The notes: generated by a model not told the origin, from the letters alone. Positions 43,668 through 54,400 are shown, numbered from the stretch's first letter. The stretch: 63,632 nt of DNA from SAR202 cluster bacterium (GCA_009392775.1 VFFT01000071.1:1-63632); one strand, 5' to 3'. Numbers and translations: made by a program.

Positions 43668-45227
43668 ATGTCGGAAAACGCTAGAAATATAGACACCAAG
43701 ATTGATGACCTTAACAAATTGAGAGATCAAGCCCATAAAGGTGGAGGACAAACAAGAATTGATCAGCAGCATGGCCGGGGCAAACTGACGGCTAGAGAGA
43801 GGCTGATAGCCTTTATGGATGAAGGCACCTTTCAGGAGATAGATTCTTTTGTCACTCATAGGACAACTGATTTTGGGCTTTCAGATCGACAATTCTTAGG
43901 AGATGCGGTAGTTACTGGATACGGTCAGGTGGATGGCAGACAGGTTTTTGCATTTGCTCAGGATTTTACTGTGTTTGGAGGGTCTTTGTCCGAGGTAGTT
44001 GGGCTGAAGATTTGTAAGGTTATGGATTTAGCTGGAAAGACGGGTTGTCCAATAGTTGGGCTGAATGATTCGGGAGGAGCTAGGATACAGGAAGGTGCTT
44101 CGAGTTTAGCTGCGTACGGAGATATATTCTCCAGAAACACCCTGTACTCAGGGGTAATACCACAAATATCCGTCATATTGGGCCCATCTGCTGGAGGAGC
44201 AGTCTATTCTCCAGCCATAACAGATTTTATATTCATGGTTAAAGGGATAGGCCAAATGTATATAACGGGACCTGATGTAGTTAAGGCTGTTACTGGCGAA
44301 CAGGTTACCCATGAAGAATTAGGTGGAGCTGACCCACATTCGACAAAAAGCGGAGTTGCTCACTTTGTGTCCAATAGTGAAGCGGACTGTCTTGATGACG
44401 TAAGAAGGCTTTTGGGATTTTTGCCTTCAAATAATCTTTCGGACCCACCGCAATATGATGTTGATACCATACAATCTGATCCTGAACTACGGTATATCGT
44501 TCCAGACGAAGCTAATAGACCTTACGATATTAGAACAGTGATTAATAGGATTGTAGATGACTCTGATTTTATGGAAGTCCAGACCGATTATGCCCAGAAT
44601 GTTGTTGTGGGATTAGCTAGGATGAACGGTTCAACTGTTGGGATAGTGGGCAATCAGCCAGCTTACCTAGCGGGAGTCTTGGATATAGATGCGTCTTCGA
44701 AAGCCGCTAGATTTGTTAGATTCTGTGACTGTTTCAATATACCTTTAGTTACCTTAGTAGATGTGCCTGGGTTTATGCCGGGTGTTGATCAGGAATACGG
44801 AGGGATTATAAGGCACGGGGCAAAATTGATTTACGCCTACGCTGAGGCTACTGTCCCTAAAATAACCGTTATATTGCGGAAGTCTTATGGTGGCGCTTAT
44901 ATCGTTATGAGTAGTAAGCATCTGCGGTCCGATATCAATCTAGCATGGCCTTCAGCAGAAATAGCCGTTATGGGACCCGATGGTGCGGTTAATATAATAT
45001 ATCGTGATGAAATCTCAAAGTCCGATGATCCCGAAGCAACTAGACGAGAGTTGGTAGAAGACTATCAAGACCGATTTACCAATCCCTATACAGCCGCTAA
45101 CAGAGGCTACCTTGACGATGTAATTGATCCTGCGGATACGCGGATACGCGTTATAGATGCCCTGAACATGTTAGCTAGTAAGAGGGAAACGTTACCTTCT
45201 AAGAAACATGGTAATATCCCATTATAG
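43668..45227 (+). CDS. Acyl-CoA carboxylase carboxyltransferase (beta) subunit, propionyl-CoA carboxylase type
   Basis: About 519 residues from ATG 43668 (an in-frame TTG stands at 43662; AAGG suits the ATG). [17 protein letters not shown] at the N-terminus, [56 protein letters not shown] and [15 protein letters not shown] are the hallmark crotonase-type motifs of PccB. It carboxylates propionyl-CoA, methylcrotonyl-CoA or similar from carboxybiotin. No biotin-carrying subunit is adjacent. It differs from the accDA gene at 5658, which serves fatty-acid synthesis. Confidence 0.92.
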   Translation: MSENARNIDTKIDDLNKLRDQAHKGGGQTRIDQQHGRGKLTARERLIAFMDEGTFQEIDSFVTHRTTDFGLSDRQFLGDAVVTGYGQVDGRQVFAFAQDFTVFGGSLSEVVGLKICKVMDLAGKTGCPIVGLNDSGGARIQEGASSLAAYGDIFSRNTLYSGVIPQISVILGPSAGGAVYSPAITDFIFMVKGIGQMYITGPDVVKAVTGEQVTHEELGGADPHSTKSGVAHFVSNSEADCLDDVRRLLGFLPSNNLSDPPQYDVDTIQSDPELRYIVPDEANRPYDIRTVINRIVDDSDFMEVQTDYAQNVVVGLARMNGSTVGIVGNQPAYLAGVLDIDASSKAARFVRFCDCFNIPLVTLVDVPGFMPGVDQEYGGIIRHGAKLIYAYAEATVPKITVILRKSYGGAYIVMSSKHLRSDINLAWPSAEIAVMGPDGAVNIIYRDEISKSDDPEATRRELVEDYQDRFTNPYTAANRGYLDDVIDPADTRIRVIDALNMLASKRETLPSKKHGNIPL

Positions 45228-45302
45228 ATAATAACGATTTATAAATCACTGTTATACTGGCCACTACTACTAACACATACTTATATAGTGACGGGATTGG
45301 TC

Positions 45303-46310
45303 ATGCAATTTGGAATTTTTGATCAGCTACCTCGTGGTGATGGGCAAAACTCAAGTAACAGGTATCGTGAATTTATAGAACAGTGTACGGTAGCCGACAA
45401 AGTGGGATTCGATTCAGTGTGGATGGCCGAATACCATTTCAATCCCAGATTCTCTGTAATGCCTTCACCTTTACTAGTAGGATCTGCTGTAGCCCAGTGT
45501 ACCAGTAATATTCGTATCGGCACGGCGGTCAATCTACTACCACTTCATAACCCAGTACGTTTGGCGGAAGAAGTCGCAACTCTAGATATAATTTCAGGCG
45601 GTAGAGTGTTATTTGGTGTTGGTAGAGGTTCTAATCCAGAGCACTATTCTGGTCTGAGTGTGGAGGTTGACGAGGCAAGATCCAGATTTCTAGAGGGGTT
45701 GCAATTAGTTAAGGCCGCGTGGGCTGATGAAAATGTGAGTCATAAAGGCCAGTATTACGATATCCAGAATCTGGCTGTAGAGCCTAAGCCTATTCAGAGA
45801 CCGCATCCACCAATCTATATTGCTGCTAACAGTGTTGATACATTTCCAATGGTAGGAGAACTCGGACATAATATTCTTGTTACCCCATTAATTATCGGAA
45901 CACAAGGTGTAGTAGAGAATCTTTCCGTGTATAGAAATTCTCTTGCAGAAAGTGGACATAGTATTGAAAACGTTAAGATAATCCCTACCCTAGCAGCCTG
46001 CGTGTCAGAAAATCGTAATAAAGCTAAGACTCTGTTAGGAGCTACTATAGATAATTATTTAAATGTGTTGAAGTCAGGACAATCACGGCGATCTAGCCGT
46101 GCTCTAGAGCTGACTTCAGAGTCGATACTTAATGATTACGCTATCGTTGGTGACCCCAAAGAATGTATAGATCGTATTGAGGAGCTAAGGGAGTCAATGG
46201 GATGCCAGGGGGTCTTGTTCTGGCAGAATATTGGTGGGTTGATTCCTCATGAAGATTTGAAACGTTCAATGGAATTGTTCTCCGATAAAGTTTTACCCCA
46301 TTTTAGGTAG
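45303..46310 (+). CDS. LLM-class (luciferase-like) flavin-dependent oxidoreductase
   Basis: About 335 residues from ATG 45303; a GTG at 45288 also opens the frame, but MQFGIFDQLPRG is the usual beginning. AEYHFNPRFSVMPSPLLV, IRIGTAVNLLPLHNPVRLAEE, ISGGRVLFGVGRGSNPEHY and RPHPPIYIAANS are typical of bacterial luciferase-like monooxygenases using FMN or F420. The substrate cannot be told. The presence of F420 genes in the window makes F420 a candidate cofactor (inference). rarA follows after 49 bases. Confidence 0.88.
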   Translation: MQFGIFDQLPRGDGQNSSNRYREFIEQCTVADKVGFDSVWMAEYHFNPRFSVMPSPLLVGSAVAQCTSNIRIGTAVNLLPLHNPVRLAEEVATLDIISGGRVLFGVGRGSNPEHYSGLSVEVDEARSRFLEGLQLVKAAWADENVSHKGQYYDIQNLAVEPKPIQRPHPPIYIAANSVDTFPMVGELGHNILVTPLIIGTQGVVENLSVYRNSLAESGHSIENVKIIPTLAACVSENRNKAKTLLGATIDNYLNVLKSGQSRRSSRALELTSESILNDYAIVGDPKECIDRIEELRESMGCQGVLFWQNIGGLIPHEDLKRSMELFSDKVLPHFR

Positions 46311-46359
46311 AGTCAACTTGCACGCAGTGTAATTGATATGTGATTCGAAAGGTGAATAT

Positions 46360-47694
46360 ATGACTCTATTTGACCATGCACGAGAGTTGATGAATCGAAG
46401 CATTGCCCCTTTGCCGGAGCGCATGCGCCCTCAAACGTTTGATGATTTAGTTGGTCAAGAACATATTTTAGGTCAAGGCAAGATATTGCGATCTGCTATA
46501 GATGCGGATAGATTGCCATCTATAATTTTGTGGGGACCCCCAGGGACCGGTAAAACTAGTCTGGCTCGTCTAATAGCTAGTGTTACTAAATCCCATTTTG
46601 AGGCCTTGAGCGCGGTAACATCCGGAGTGGCGGATTTACGAAGACTTATAGGTGAATCAAGAGATAGGCTTTCTATGTATGGCACAAAGACAGTCTTATT
46701 TATTGATGAGATACATAGATTCAATAAATCTCAGCAAGACGTGATATTACCTCATGTAGAAGATGGGACTGTAACACTTGTGGGTGCAACGACTGAGAAT
46801 CCTTCTTTCGAGGTTAATGCTCCCTTGTTGTCCCGGTGCAGGGTATTTACTCTCTTAGCGCTGGATATTCAATCTGTTGAAATACTTGTGCGCAGAGCGC
46901 TGGTTGATAGTGAACGTGGCCTAGGAATCATGAAAGCGCAGGTCTCAGACGAGGCCATCCAACATCTTCTTAGTTATTCGAACGGTGATGCTCGAGTTGC
47001 ATTAAACGCGTTGGAAATAGCAGTAACCAGTTCTTCTGAAAATGAGGATGGTTCGAGATTTATCGATGCTGATGCGATGTCTGAGGCTCTACAACATCGC
47101 TCCGCCAATTACGATAAATCAGGGGATTCACACTATGACACTATTTCGGCCTTTATTAAATCTATAAGAGGATCTTCCCCTGACGGAGCACTGTATTGGC
47201 TTGCTCGAATGATTGATGCTGGCGAAGACCCTACGTTTATAGCTCGGCGTTTGGTGATTTCAGCGGCTGAAGACGTAGGGCTAGCTGATCCGAATGCTTT
47301 AGTAATTGCCACTGCCGCTCAGCAGGCGCTTCACCTTATAGGGATGCCAGAAGGTAGGATTATTCTTGCCGAGGCAACGGTCTATTTGGCTTCAGCTGCC
47401 AAAAGTAACTCTGCCTATGCTGGATTAGAAAAAGCGCTGGAGGACGTCAGGAATTTACCTTCTTACCCAGTTCCAATGCATCTTAGGAATGCGGTTACAG
47501 GATTAATGAGAGATTTGGGATATGGCCGTGAATATAGATACGCCCATGATTATGCCGAAAACTTTGTTGAACAAACCTACTTGCCGGAAAATGTATCAGA
47601 TGCTAGTTATTATCAGCCATCTGAAAATGGGGATGAACATGCCAAGGCCATTCGGTTGCGTCGTCTTTGGGAAGAAAATTCCGAGTCAAGATAG
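46360..47694 (+). CDS. rarA: Replication-associated recombination ATPase RarA (MgsA)
   Basis: About 444 residues from ATG 46360 with GAAAGGTG upstream (the frame is open to 46333). MRPQTFDDLVGQEHILG, the Walker A GPPGTGKTSLARL, Walker B TVLFIDEIHRFNKSQQD and GATTENPSFEVNAPLLSRCRV are diagnostic. The C-terminal part has the MgsA tetramerisation region (SAEDVGLADPNALVIA). It acts at stalled replication forks. Its last nine coding bases overlap the 3' end of the convergent isochorismatase-like gene. Confidence 0.95.
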   Translation: MTLFDHARELMNRSIAPLPERMRPQTFDDLVGQEHILGQGKILRSAIDADRLPSIILWGPPGTGKTSLARLIASVTKSHFEALSAVTSGVADLRRLIGESRDRLSMYGTKTVLFIDEIHRFNKSQQDVILPHVEDGTVTLVGATTENPSFEVNAPLLSRCRVFTLLALDIQSVEILVRRALVDSERGLGIMKAQVSDEAIQHLLSYSNGDARVALNALEIAVTSSSENEDGSRFIDADAMSEALQHRSANYDKSGDSHYDTISAFIKSIRGSSPDGALYWLARMIDAGEDPTFIARRLVISAAEDVGLADPNALVIATAAQQALHLIGMPEGRIILAEATVYLASAAKSNSAYAGLEKALEDVRNLPSYPVPMHLRNAVTGLMRDLGYGREYRYAHDYAENFVEQTYLPENVSDASYYQPSENGDEHAKAIRLRRLWEENSESR

Positions 47695-48270
47695 CGCTTT
47701 GATCATATCTACTGAAGTTACTACATCAGCTTGCCTCGGGAAGATTTTCTCCATTAAGAAATTATGTACTTCAGGGTCCGTATCAGCGCAGCAGTCTTCT
47801 ACTATTATTATGCTGTAATCTGAATCGGCTGCGAACCTGGTTGTGGACAATACTACTCCGCTGGTTGCGTAGCCCAGAATTATTATGGTGTTGATCTGGT
47901 TGGCCCTGAGAGTCATATCCAAATCTGTCCCATATAAAGCGTTTACCCTGTGTTTCCCGACAACAACTTCTCCGTCTATCGGAGATACCCCTGGGTGAAT
48001 CACTTCAATTGGATCGGACACCGCTGGTTGACCAGAGTTTTTTCGCTGACTGAAAGTCTTGTTCCGGTCGCTTATTTCTATATAACCTGGTCGAAATACC
48101 GTGGCAGAGTAACAGATTAGCATCCCCGATTGTCTTGCGGCTTTCTGCAATTTTTGAGTGTTGTCCAAAACGTTTCTTTCAATAGAATGAGGTATTGTTC
48201 CCATCATATCTTTGTAGAAATCCGCGATTATTAGTGCGGTGGAACTAATATTGATTCTGCCGTCTGTCAT
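47686..48270 (-). CDS. Isochorismatase-fold hydrolase without the catalytic cysteine
   Basis: 194 residues. STALIIADFYKDM holds the catalytic aspartate, and VVVGKHRVNALYGTDLD the lysine. At the nucleophile position most cysteine hydrolases read T-x-x-C-V; here it is GYATSGVVLSTTRFAADSDY, with glycine in place of cysteine. This resembles the non-nucleophilic EntB/PhzD branch (isochorismate-type hydrolysis) in that one respect, but the rest looks like the general cysteine-hydrolase-like family. The substrate is unknown. It lies 40 bases downstream of the threonine aldolase gene on the same strand. Confidence 0.82.
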   Translation of the reverse strand: MTDGRINISSTALIIADFYKDMMGTIPHSIERNVLDNTQKLQKAARQSGMLICYSATVFRPGYIEISDRNKTFSQRKNSGQPAVSDPIEVIHPGVSPIDGEVVVGKHRVNALYGTDLDMTLRANQINTIIILGYATSGVVLSTTRFAADSDYSIIIVEDCCADTDPEVHNFLMEKIFPRQADVVTSVDMIKALS

Positions 48271-48310
48271 TAGATTGGCTGGCCTCCATGTATTAGTATT
48301 AATAGTACTG

Positions 48311-49363
48311 TTATTTGGAGTTTGATCCTAAAGTATCGACAACTTTGGATGTGGCTGCCAGAGCTTTTTCAATATCAGAGCCAGTTATATGGCGGTGCGT
48401 TACCATGCGTATAGAGCTAGGGCCTGGTGAGCTAACCAAGACGTCCTGCTCCTTTAATGCGTTTATTACTTCTGCTGCGGGACCAACTGAAGGGTCTATA
48501 TCAAAGATCACGATGTTGGTGCTTATGGTTTCCGGGTCCACACTGAGCCCCTTGATGTTAGCTATACCAGCGGCCAGCTGTCTTGCGTTGGCATGGTCAT
48601 CCGCGAGGCGATCGATCATATTATCTAATGCGACCAATCCTGCTGCCGCCAAAACTCCCGCCTGGCGCATCCCGCCGCCTACCATTTTTCTCCATCTCAG
48701 GGCTTCCTGAATAAATTCTTTGGAGCCACAGAGGACTGATCCTACCGGACAGCTCAGTGCCTTAGATAAACAAAACGAGACATCATCGACATCCTTTGTA
48801 AGCTCAGTGACCGGAACTTCTAGAGCAATTGCTGCGTTAAAAAGCCTAGCACCGTCGAGATGAACTTTTGCATCAGCAGAATGCGCGATGTTAGCAATTT
48901 CTGCGGTCTGACTGGGTGTGAGTACTCCGCCGCTGCAGCGATTGTGAGTATTCTCCAAGCACACTAGTGTCCCTGGAGCAGTGTGTATGTTACCTTTTGG
49001 GCGTATTGATGAAGCGAGTTCGTCAGGATTAATTTGTCCCTGGTCTCCATTAGAGATGAGCCGTATTTGGACTCCTGCTAGCCCAGAGGCACCACCAGAT
49101 TCATTCCAAAATATGTGGGCTTGGTCACCCATGATAACTTCATCACCTCGGTCACAGTGCGCCAGTATAGCTACCAAGTTACTCATGGTTCCACTCGCCA
49201 TAAGTAAACCAGCTTCCTTGCCTAGCAGGGCCGCCGCTTTTTCTTGGAGAAGGTTAATAGATGGGTCTTCTCCATATACGTCGTCTCCAACTTCTGATTG
49301 GGCCATTGCGTTGCGCATTTCCTCGGTTGGTTTAGTGACTGTATCGCTTCTTAAATCTATCAA
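48311..49363 (-). CDS. ltaE: Low-specificity L-threonine aldolase
   Basis: 350 residues, PLP fold type I. IDLRSDTVTKPTEEM at the N-terminus, GDQAHIFWNESGG, HLDGARLFNAA (the PLP-binding aspartate) and SFCLSKALSCPVGSVL, whose lysine forms the Schiff base, are typical. It cleaves L-threonine or L-allo-threonine to glycine and acetaldehyde. TTG 49363 has AAGGA nine bases upstream. It probably shares a transcript with the isochorismatase-like gene. Confidence 0.93.
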   Translation of the reverse strand: MIDLRSDTVTKPTEEMRNAMAQSEVGDDVYGEDPSINLLQEKAAALLGKEAGLLMASGTMSNLVAILAHCDRGDEVIMGDQAHIFWNESGGASGLAGVQIRLISNGDQGQINPDELASSIRPKGNIHTAPGTLVCLENTHNRCSGGVLTPSQTAEIANIAHSADAKVHLDGARLFNAAIALEVPVTELTKDVDDVSFCLSKALSCPVGSVLCGSKEFIQEALRWRKMVGGGMRQAGVLAAAGLVALDNMIDRLADDHANARQLAAGIANIKGLSVDPETISTNIVIFDIDPSVGPAAEVINALKEQDVLVSSPGPSSIRMVTHRHITGSDIEKALAATSKVVDTLGSNSK

Positions 49364-49515
49364 ACTAATACTTCCTTACATAGACCAAGCATAGACCAAA
49401 ATAGTCGGACCATCTGTGATCTGGTGAATAAAGATTGCGGCACATTCTATCAGGAATCCTTGCTAAACACTACCGAGTGTGATTAAGATTGGTGTAATCA
49501 GATAGGAGCGGTTTT

Positions 49516-50157
49516 ATGCGTCAAAGTGCGGTTTCTTTTGAGGCAAATGGGCTTAAATTTGAAGGAATATTGTCTACTCCCGATGACCTGACCGGAAATA
49601 TCCCTGGAGTAGTCGTGTGTCATCCTCACCCTTTGTTTGGTGGCAACATGCACAATAATGTGGTATCCGCCGTAACTTATCATCTTTCTACGGTGGGGAT
49701 CGCGTCGTTGAAATTTAATTTTAGAGGGGTAGGAAACAGCGAGGGAGAGCACTCTAAAGGAGATCTGGAGTATCAAGAAGTAGTAGCAGCGCAAAAGATG
49801 CTTTCCGAATGGCCAGGGATAAATTCTACGAATATCGGTATTGTAGGCTACTCATTCGGCACGCGGGTCATATTAAGGCATCCAGAATTGCAAGAGTTTC
49901 CGAAAGCTTTTGCCTTTATATCTCCCTCAATAGAGGCGCTAGAGGAATCGACTTTAAAAAATGATAACAGGCCTAAGTTTGTCATATCAGGTACAAAGGA
50001 TAAGTTACTCCAGGCCAATAGATTGACTGAAGTATTAAATCAATTTGTGCATCCTCCTATAATAAGCTCTGTAGAAGGGGCAGACCATTTCTGGGCAAAT
50101 ATGGAGGATTTGGCGGTAGAACCAGTTTCTATGTTTTTTCATGAAAATCTTACCTAA
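49516..50157 (+). CDS. Alpha/beta hydrolase (COG2945/dienelactone hydrolase-like)
   Basis: 213 residues. VVCHPHPLFGGNMHNNVV, KFNFRGVGNSEGEH and the nucleophile elbow GYSFGT (serine) are characteristic; the likely acid is in SGTKDKLL and the catalytic histidine in EGADHFW near the C-terminus. It is a cytoplasmic esterase-like enzyme with unknown substrate. ATG 49516 follows TAGGAG. The gene ends 25 bases before the preferred lspA start. Confidence 0.87.
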   Translation: MRQSAVSFEANGLKFEGILSTPDDLTGNIPGVVVCHPHPLFGGNMHNNVVSAVTYHLSTVGIASLKFNFRGVGNSEGEHSKGDLEYQEVVAAQKMLSEWPGINSTNIGIVGYSFGTRVILRHPELQEFPKAFAFISPSIEALEESTLKNDNRPKFVISGTKDKLLQANRLTEVLNQFVHPPIISSVEGADHFWANMEDLAVEPVSMFFHENLT

Positions 50158-50182
50158 TATGTTAAGACTCAAAAGGAATGGG

Positions 50183-50701
50183 ATGCCCACCTCTTCAGCC
50201 TATCACTGGGCAGTTGCTCAAGGTGCCGGTGTGGTCTTGGCTCTAGACCAATTTACTAAATATTTAGTTCAACACTTCATCCCGTGTGATTCCGGTATGA
50301 TTTGTAGGGTTTCAATACCCCCAGAAGGGTTCGCTCGCATTACGCACATACACAACACAGGGAGCATATTTGGGCTTTTTTCAGGTAATAACCTCCCATT
50401 GATTTTTGTATCTTTTGTTGGGGTATGTGTGCTGTTATACATATACAAAAGCCAAATAAAACCTAGTAATTGGTTTAGGTTGAGCATAGCATTGCAAATA
50501 GGCGGAGCGTTGGGAAATGTTACGGACCGTATCCGCATAGGGCATGTTACTGATTTCATCGATATAGGGGTATCTTCTTGGAGATGGCCAGCTTTCAATA
50601 TTGCTGATGCATCAATCATTACCGGCTTATGTCTCTTGGTGTGGACGATTTTATTAGCGGAACGCGAATACCATGATGATCACGATCAGGAATCGGTATA
50701 A
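50183..50701 (+). CDS. lspA: Lipoprotein signal peptidase
   Basis: About 172 residues from ATG 50183, which has AAAGGA upstream; in-frame ATGs at 50141 and 50159 would overlap or touch the hydrolase gene. Four membrane helices are evident. DQFTKYLV, the catalytic GNVTDRIRIGHVTDFID and PAFNIADASI carry the two aspartates of the aspartyl peptidase. It removes the signal peptide from prolipoproteins in the cytoplasmic membrane. rluD follows after about 83 bases. Confidence 0.93.
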   Translation: MPTSSAYHWAVAQGAGVVLALDQFTKYLVQHFIPCDSGMICRVSIPPEGFARITHIHNTGSIFGLFSGNNLPLIFVSFVGVCVLLYIYKSQIKPSNWFRLSIALQIGGALGNVTDRIRIGHVTDFIDIGVSSWRWPAFNIADASIITGLCLLVWTILLAEREYHDDHDQESV

Positions 50702-50784
50702 TTTATCTGACCACATATGTTGGGTTTGTAGCAGACACAGTTTTACTTATGTATTTATTCCTATAAAGTTTTAGAGCTGCTATT

Positions 50785-51690
50785 GTGGATATTATGGATC
50801 AACAATATCTAGTTAATGAGTCTGGAAAAAGAGTAGACGCTTTTCTTGCGGACCAAGAAAAGGCTACTACTCGAAGCAGGCTACAGGCTTTGATTGATTC
50901 TGGGCATGTGACTGTAAACGGATCTTCCGTAAAGCCTTCATACAAAGTGAAATCAGGCGACAAAGTACAAATTGTTATGCCTGAACCTAGCCCCGTAGAT
51001 ATCCTTCCGCAGGATATCCCGATTGCTTTTATTTATCAGGATGAGCATATAGCGGTTGTTGATAAACCTCATGGTCTTCCTGTTCACCCCGGGCCGGGGC
51101 ATCCAGATGGTACTCTGGTTAACGCGCTTCTAGCACATTGCCCTGATATAGCAGGTGTTGGAGGAGAGATACGGCCAGGCATAGTGCACCGTTTAGACAA
51201 AGATACTTCAGGCCTTATCATGGTTGCCAAAACGCATGATGCCCATCAGAGTCTTGCTGCTCAAATTAGTAGTAGAAACGTCGATAAGGGATATCTAGCT
51301 TTGTGCAAAGGTTTGCTAGACAGCGATGAAGGCATAATCGATGCACCAATAGGAAGAGACCCGTATAACAGGAAACGAATGGCAGTCGTAGAAAACGGAC
51401 GGCATGCTAAGACCATTTACACTGTATTGGACCGCTTGGAAGGTTATACATATTTAGGTATAAAGCTGGAGACCGGTAGGACTCACCAGATTAGAGTTCA
51501 TATGGCCTACCTTAACCATCCACTAGTTGGAGATACTGTATATGGTAGGAGTAGTAATATTGTTTCACGGCATTTCCTCCACGCACATTACTTAGCATTT
51601 CGACACCCGGTTACAGGGGAACCAATCGAATTTCAGTCCACTCTGCCAAAAGACTTGTCAGATGCCTTGGAATCTATAACGCTGAAGTAG
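50785..51690 (+). CDS. rluD: 23S rRNA pseudouridine synthase RluD-type
   Basis: 301 residues. An N-terminal S4 RNA-binding domain (about 5-65: RVDAFLADQ, ALIDSGHVTVNG) is followed by the RluA-type catalytic domain with HRLDKDTSGLIMVAK, whose aspartate is the nucleophile, and ETGRTHQIRVHM. It isomerises uridines in large-subunit rRNA. GTG 50785 and ATG 50794 are both possible starts; neither has a strong ribosome-binding site. The next gene, glnS, starts 118 bases later. Confidence 0.93.
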   Translation: MDIMDQQYLVNESGKRVDAFLADQEKATTRSRLQALIDSGHVTVNGSSVKPSYKVKSGDKVQIVMPEPSPVDILPQDIPIAFIYQDEHIAVVDKPHGLPVHPGPGHPDGTLVNALLAHCPDIAGVGGEIRPGIVHRLDKDTSGLIMVAKTHDAHQSLAAQISSRNVDKGYLALCKGLLDSDEGIIDAPIGRDPYNRKRMAVVENGRHAKTIYTVLDRLEGYTYLGIKLETGRTHQIRVHMAYLNHPLVGDTVYGRSSNIVSRHFLHAHYLAFRHPVTGEPIEFQSTLPKDLSDALESITLK

Positions 51691-51807
51691 GTGTTATAGC
51701 TCCACATGTGACTCAGATTCAGGTAGTGGTCATATGCTAGAATGTCCGCAGGTGCTTCTCCGCTTGAGTGCGCCCACTAAATTGATAGGATTTTGTAAAT
51801 AGTTCTG

Positions 51808-53484
51808 ATGGCCACTCCAGATAATCCGGCACCTGATTTTATTAGGAACATAATCTCTCACGATATTAGCTCAGGAAAGTGTGATTCATCGATTATTACA
51901 CGTTTTCCTCCGGAGCCGAATGGATATCTTCATATTGGCCATGCTAAATCCATCTGTCTTAATTTTGGTGTTGCGAACGAATATGGGGGCATTTGTCACT
52001 TGAGGTTTGACGACACTAATCCTGCTCGAGAAGATGTTGAGTATGTTGAATCAATCAAAACGGATGTTAAATGGTTAGGATATGACTGGCAGGATCATTT
52101 ATATTTCGCTTCTGATTATTTTGATCAACTTTACGACTTTGCGGTTGCGTTGATACAAAAAGGATTGGCGTATGTGGATAGCCTGCAAGCTGATGATATT
52201 CGGAGATATCGAGGGACTCTCACAGAGCCAGGACAAGAAAGCCCATATCGTGATCGATCGGTTGAAGATAATCTGGCTCTGTTCGAGCAAATGAAGAATG
52301 GAGAATTTGAGGATGGTGCCCATGTTCTTCGAGCCAAGATAGATATGGCGTCACCAAACTTGAATCTTCGCGACCCGACCTTATACAGGATACGTAAAGT
52401 ACCACATCACAGAACTGGGGATACATGGAAAATATATCCAATGTATGATTTCGCTCATAGTTTGTCTGATTCTATAGAGAGAGTCACTCATTCATTGTGC
52501 ACCTTGGAGTTTGAAGATCATCGCCCCTTATACGATTGGTTTCTAGATGTTTTGAAAGTACATCATTCTCAACAAATTGAGTTTGCTCGACTTAACTTGA
52601 GTAATACGGTAATGAGTAAACGGCTATTGAGGGACCTGGTTGAGAATAAACATGTTAGCGGCTGGGATGATCCTAGAATGCCTACCATATCTGGCCTCAG
52701 AAGGAGAGGATATACTCCAGAAGCCATAAGAATGTTTTGCCATGAGATAGGTATCGCTAAACGAGATACTGAGGTCGAATTAGCTCTACTCGAACATTGC
52801 CTTAGAACTAATCTAAATATTACAGCTCCTCGAGTGATGGGCGTTCTTGATCCCGTAAAAATTGTTTTGATTAATTATCCTGAAGATCTAGTAGAGGAAT
52901 TTGATGCTATAAATAACCCTGAAGACGCTTCCATGGGGACTCGTAAGGTTCCATTTTCCAGGGAGCTTTTTATAGAACGTGATGATTTTATGGAGAATCC
53001 TTCGTCTAAATTCTTTAGGTTGGCTCCCGGCAAGGAAGTTCGGCTTAGATCTGCGTATTACATAACGTGTGTTGACATGATTAAAAACTCAGAAGGCCGC
53101 ATAATGGAAATCCAATGCACGTACGACCCTGACTCCCGCGGTGGATCATCTCCTGATGGGCGTAGGGTCAGAGGAACGCTACATTGGGTATCCGCAAAGC
53201 ATGCAATAAAGGCTGAAATACGACTTTACGATAATTTATTTGCCAATAAAGATGATGGAGATGATGGTGGGCTACTGTCTGATAAGCTTAATCCGGATTC
53301 TCTTAAGGTATTGACTGGATGCTACGTAGAGCCGAGTTTGGAAGGATCATCCCAAGGTGTTACATATCAGTTTGAAAGGCAAGGGTATTTTTGTTTGGAT
53401 TATATTGATTCTACACCAGGGCAATTGGTTTTTAACCGGACAGTATCACTTAGGGATACTTGGTCCAAAATAAATAAATCCTGA
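51808..53484 (+). CDS. glnS: Glutaminyl-tRNA synthetase
   Basis: 558 residues, class I synthetase. [18 protein letters not shown] includes the HIGH motif, [14 protein letters not shown] and [10 protein letters not shown] are GlnRS-specific, and [11 protein letters not shown] is the KMSKS counterpart. The C-terminal anticodon-binding beta barrels run from about 340. It charges tRNA-Gln directly. Many bacteria in this phylum are expected to use the GatCAB route instead, so direct glutamine charging deserves note. The window also has gltX and a GatC/GatA-like pair without gatB. Confidence 0.95.
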   Translation: MATPDNPAPDFIRNIISHDISSGKCDSSIITRFPPEPNGYLHIGHAKSICLNFGVANEYGGICHLRFDDTNPAREDVEYVESIKTDVKWLGYDWQDHLYFASDYFDQLYDFAVALIQKGLAYVDSLQADDIRRYRGTLTEPGQESPYRDRSVEDNLALFEQMKNGEFEDGAHVLRAKIDMASPNLNLRDPTLYRIRKVPHHRTGDTWKIYPMYDFAHSLSDSIERVTHSLCTLEFEDHRPLYDWFLDVLKVHHSQQIEFARLNLSNTVMSKRLLRDLVENKHVSGWDDPRMPTISGLRRRGYTPEAIRMFCHEIGIAKRDTEVELALLEHCLRTNLNITAPRVMGVLDPVKIVLINYPEDLVEEFDAINNPEDASMGTRKVPFSRELFIERDDFMENPSSKFFRLAPGKEVRLRSAYYITCVDMIKNSEGRIMEIQCTYDPDSRGGSSPDGRRVRGTLHWVSAKHAIKAEIRLYDNLFANKDDGDDGGLLSDKLNPDSLKVLTGCYVEPSLEGSSQGVTYQFERQGYFCLDYIDSTPGQLVFNRTVSLRDTWSKINKS

Positions 53485-53524
53485 CATTATTGTGATGTTT
53501 TTGAATAAGGTCTTGAACTAGAGT

Positions 53525-54400
53525 ATGGAAATGAGGAAGACTCCTTTATCAGAAAAGATTATCGATTCTAATGGGTTGTCCATTAGGTGTATGGTCTGGG
53601 GAGAGCCTGATGCACCTCCGGTGTTAGCTTTGCACGGTCTAGCTTCTTCAGCAAATTGGTATGATCTGATTGCTCCCGATCTCGCAAGAGATTTTAAGGT
53701 AATTGCTCCAGACCAACGTGGTCATGGTAAGACGACTCAGGCTACCGAGGGCTATGACTGGAAGACTCTGGCCATAGATATGGTCCAACTTTTGGACGTT
53801 CTAGATATATCTACAATCGGTGTGTTAGGGCATTCTTGGGGAGCAACTGTTGCTGCAGGACTTGCTTATCTGCATCCGGAACGAATTAGTAGCTTGACTA
53901 TGATAGATGGTGGATTTGGTCGGATTGGTTCTTCTGAGATAAGCGATTGGGAAACTGTTAAACAAAATACATTTCCTAGAGATGTATCTGGGACTAGAAG
54001 TGAATTGCTGCGTAGAATGAGCGAACAACTTGCTTGCTGTTGGAACGCTGATATAGAACGCATAGTACAGACGATGGTCTGGGAAGACGATTGCGGCCAA
54101 ATGCATGATATTTTGCACCCAGATAATCACATCCAAGTTATGAAAGCAATGTGGGACGAACCTGCATCCTCAATGTGGCCAAATATTAAGTGTCCTACGC
54201 TATTGGTGCCGGCAGGACCACTTCCTATGAAACGACACCTGGAAAGATTTTGGAACAAGCAGAGCCGAGTAGCGGTTGCATCTAGTACTATTTCTAACTG
54301 CAAAGTACACTGGATTCAGAATACGATTCACGATATTGGGTATCATAGACCGGAATATCTATCAAATGTCATACGGGCATTTTTAAATAATAATTTATGA
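53525..54400 (+). CDS. Alpha/beta-fold hydrolase
   Basis: 291 residues. LALHGLASSANWYDLI gives the oxyanion-hole HG, APDQRGHGKTT follows, the nucleophile elbow is GHSWGATVA, and the acid and histidine positions fit a typical triad (histidine in NTIHDIGYHRP). The substrate is unknown; it could be an epoxide, ester or haloalkane-type hydrolase. It stands between glnS and gltX, 40 bases from each, so it probably belongs to the same transcript. Confidence 0.87.
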   Translation: MEMRKTPLSEKIIDSNGLSIRCMVWGEPDAPPVLALHGLASSANWYDLIAPDLARDFKVIAPDQRGHGKTTQATEGYDWKTLAIDMVQLLDVLDISTIGVLGHSWGATVAAGLAYLHPERISSLTMIDGGFGRIGSSEISDWETVKQNTFPRDVSGTRSELLRRMSEQLACCWNADIERIVQTMVWEDDCGQMHDILHPDNHIQVMKAMWDEPASSMWPNIKCPTLLVPAGPLPMKRHLERFWNKQSRVAVASSTISNCKVHWIQNTIHDIGYHRPEYLSNVIRAFLNNNL

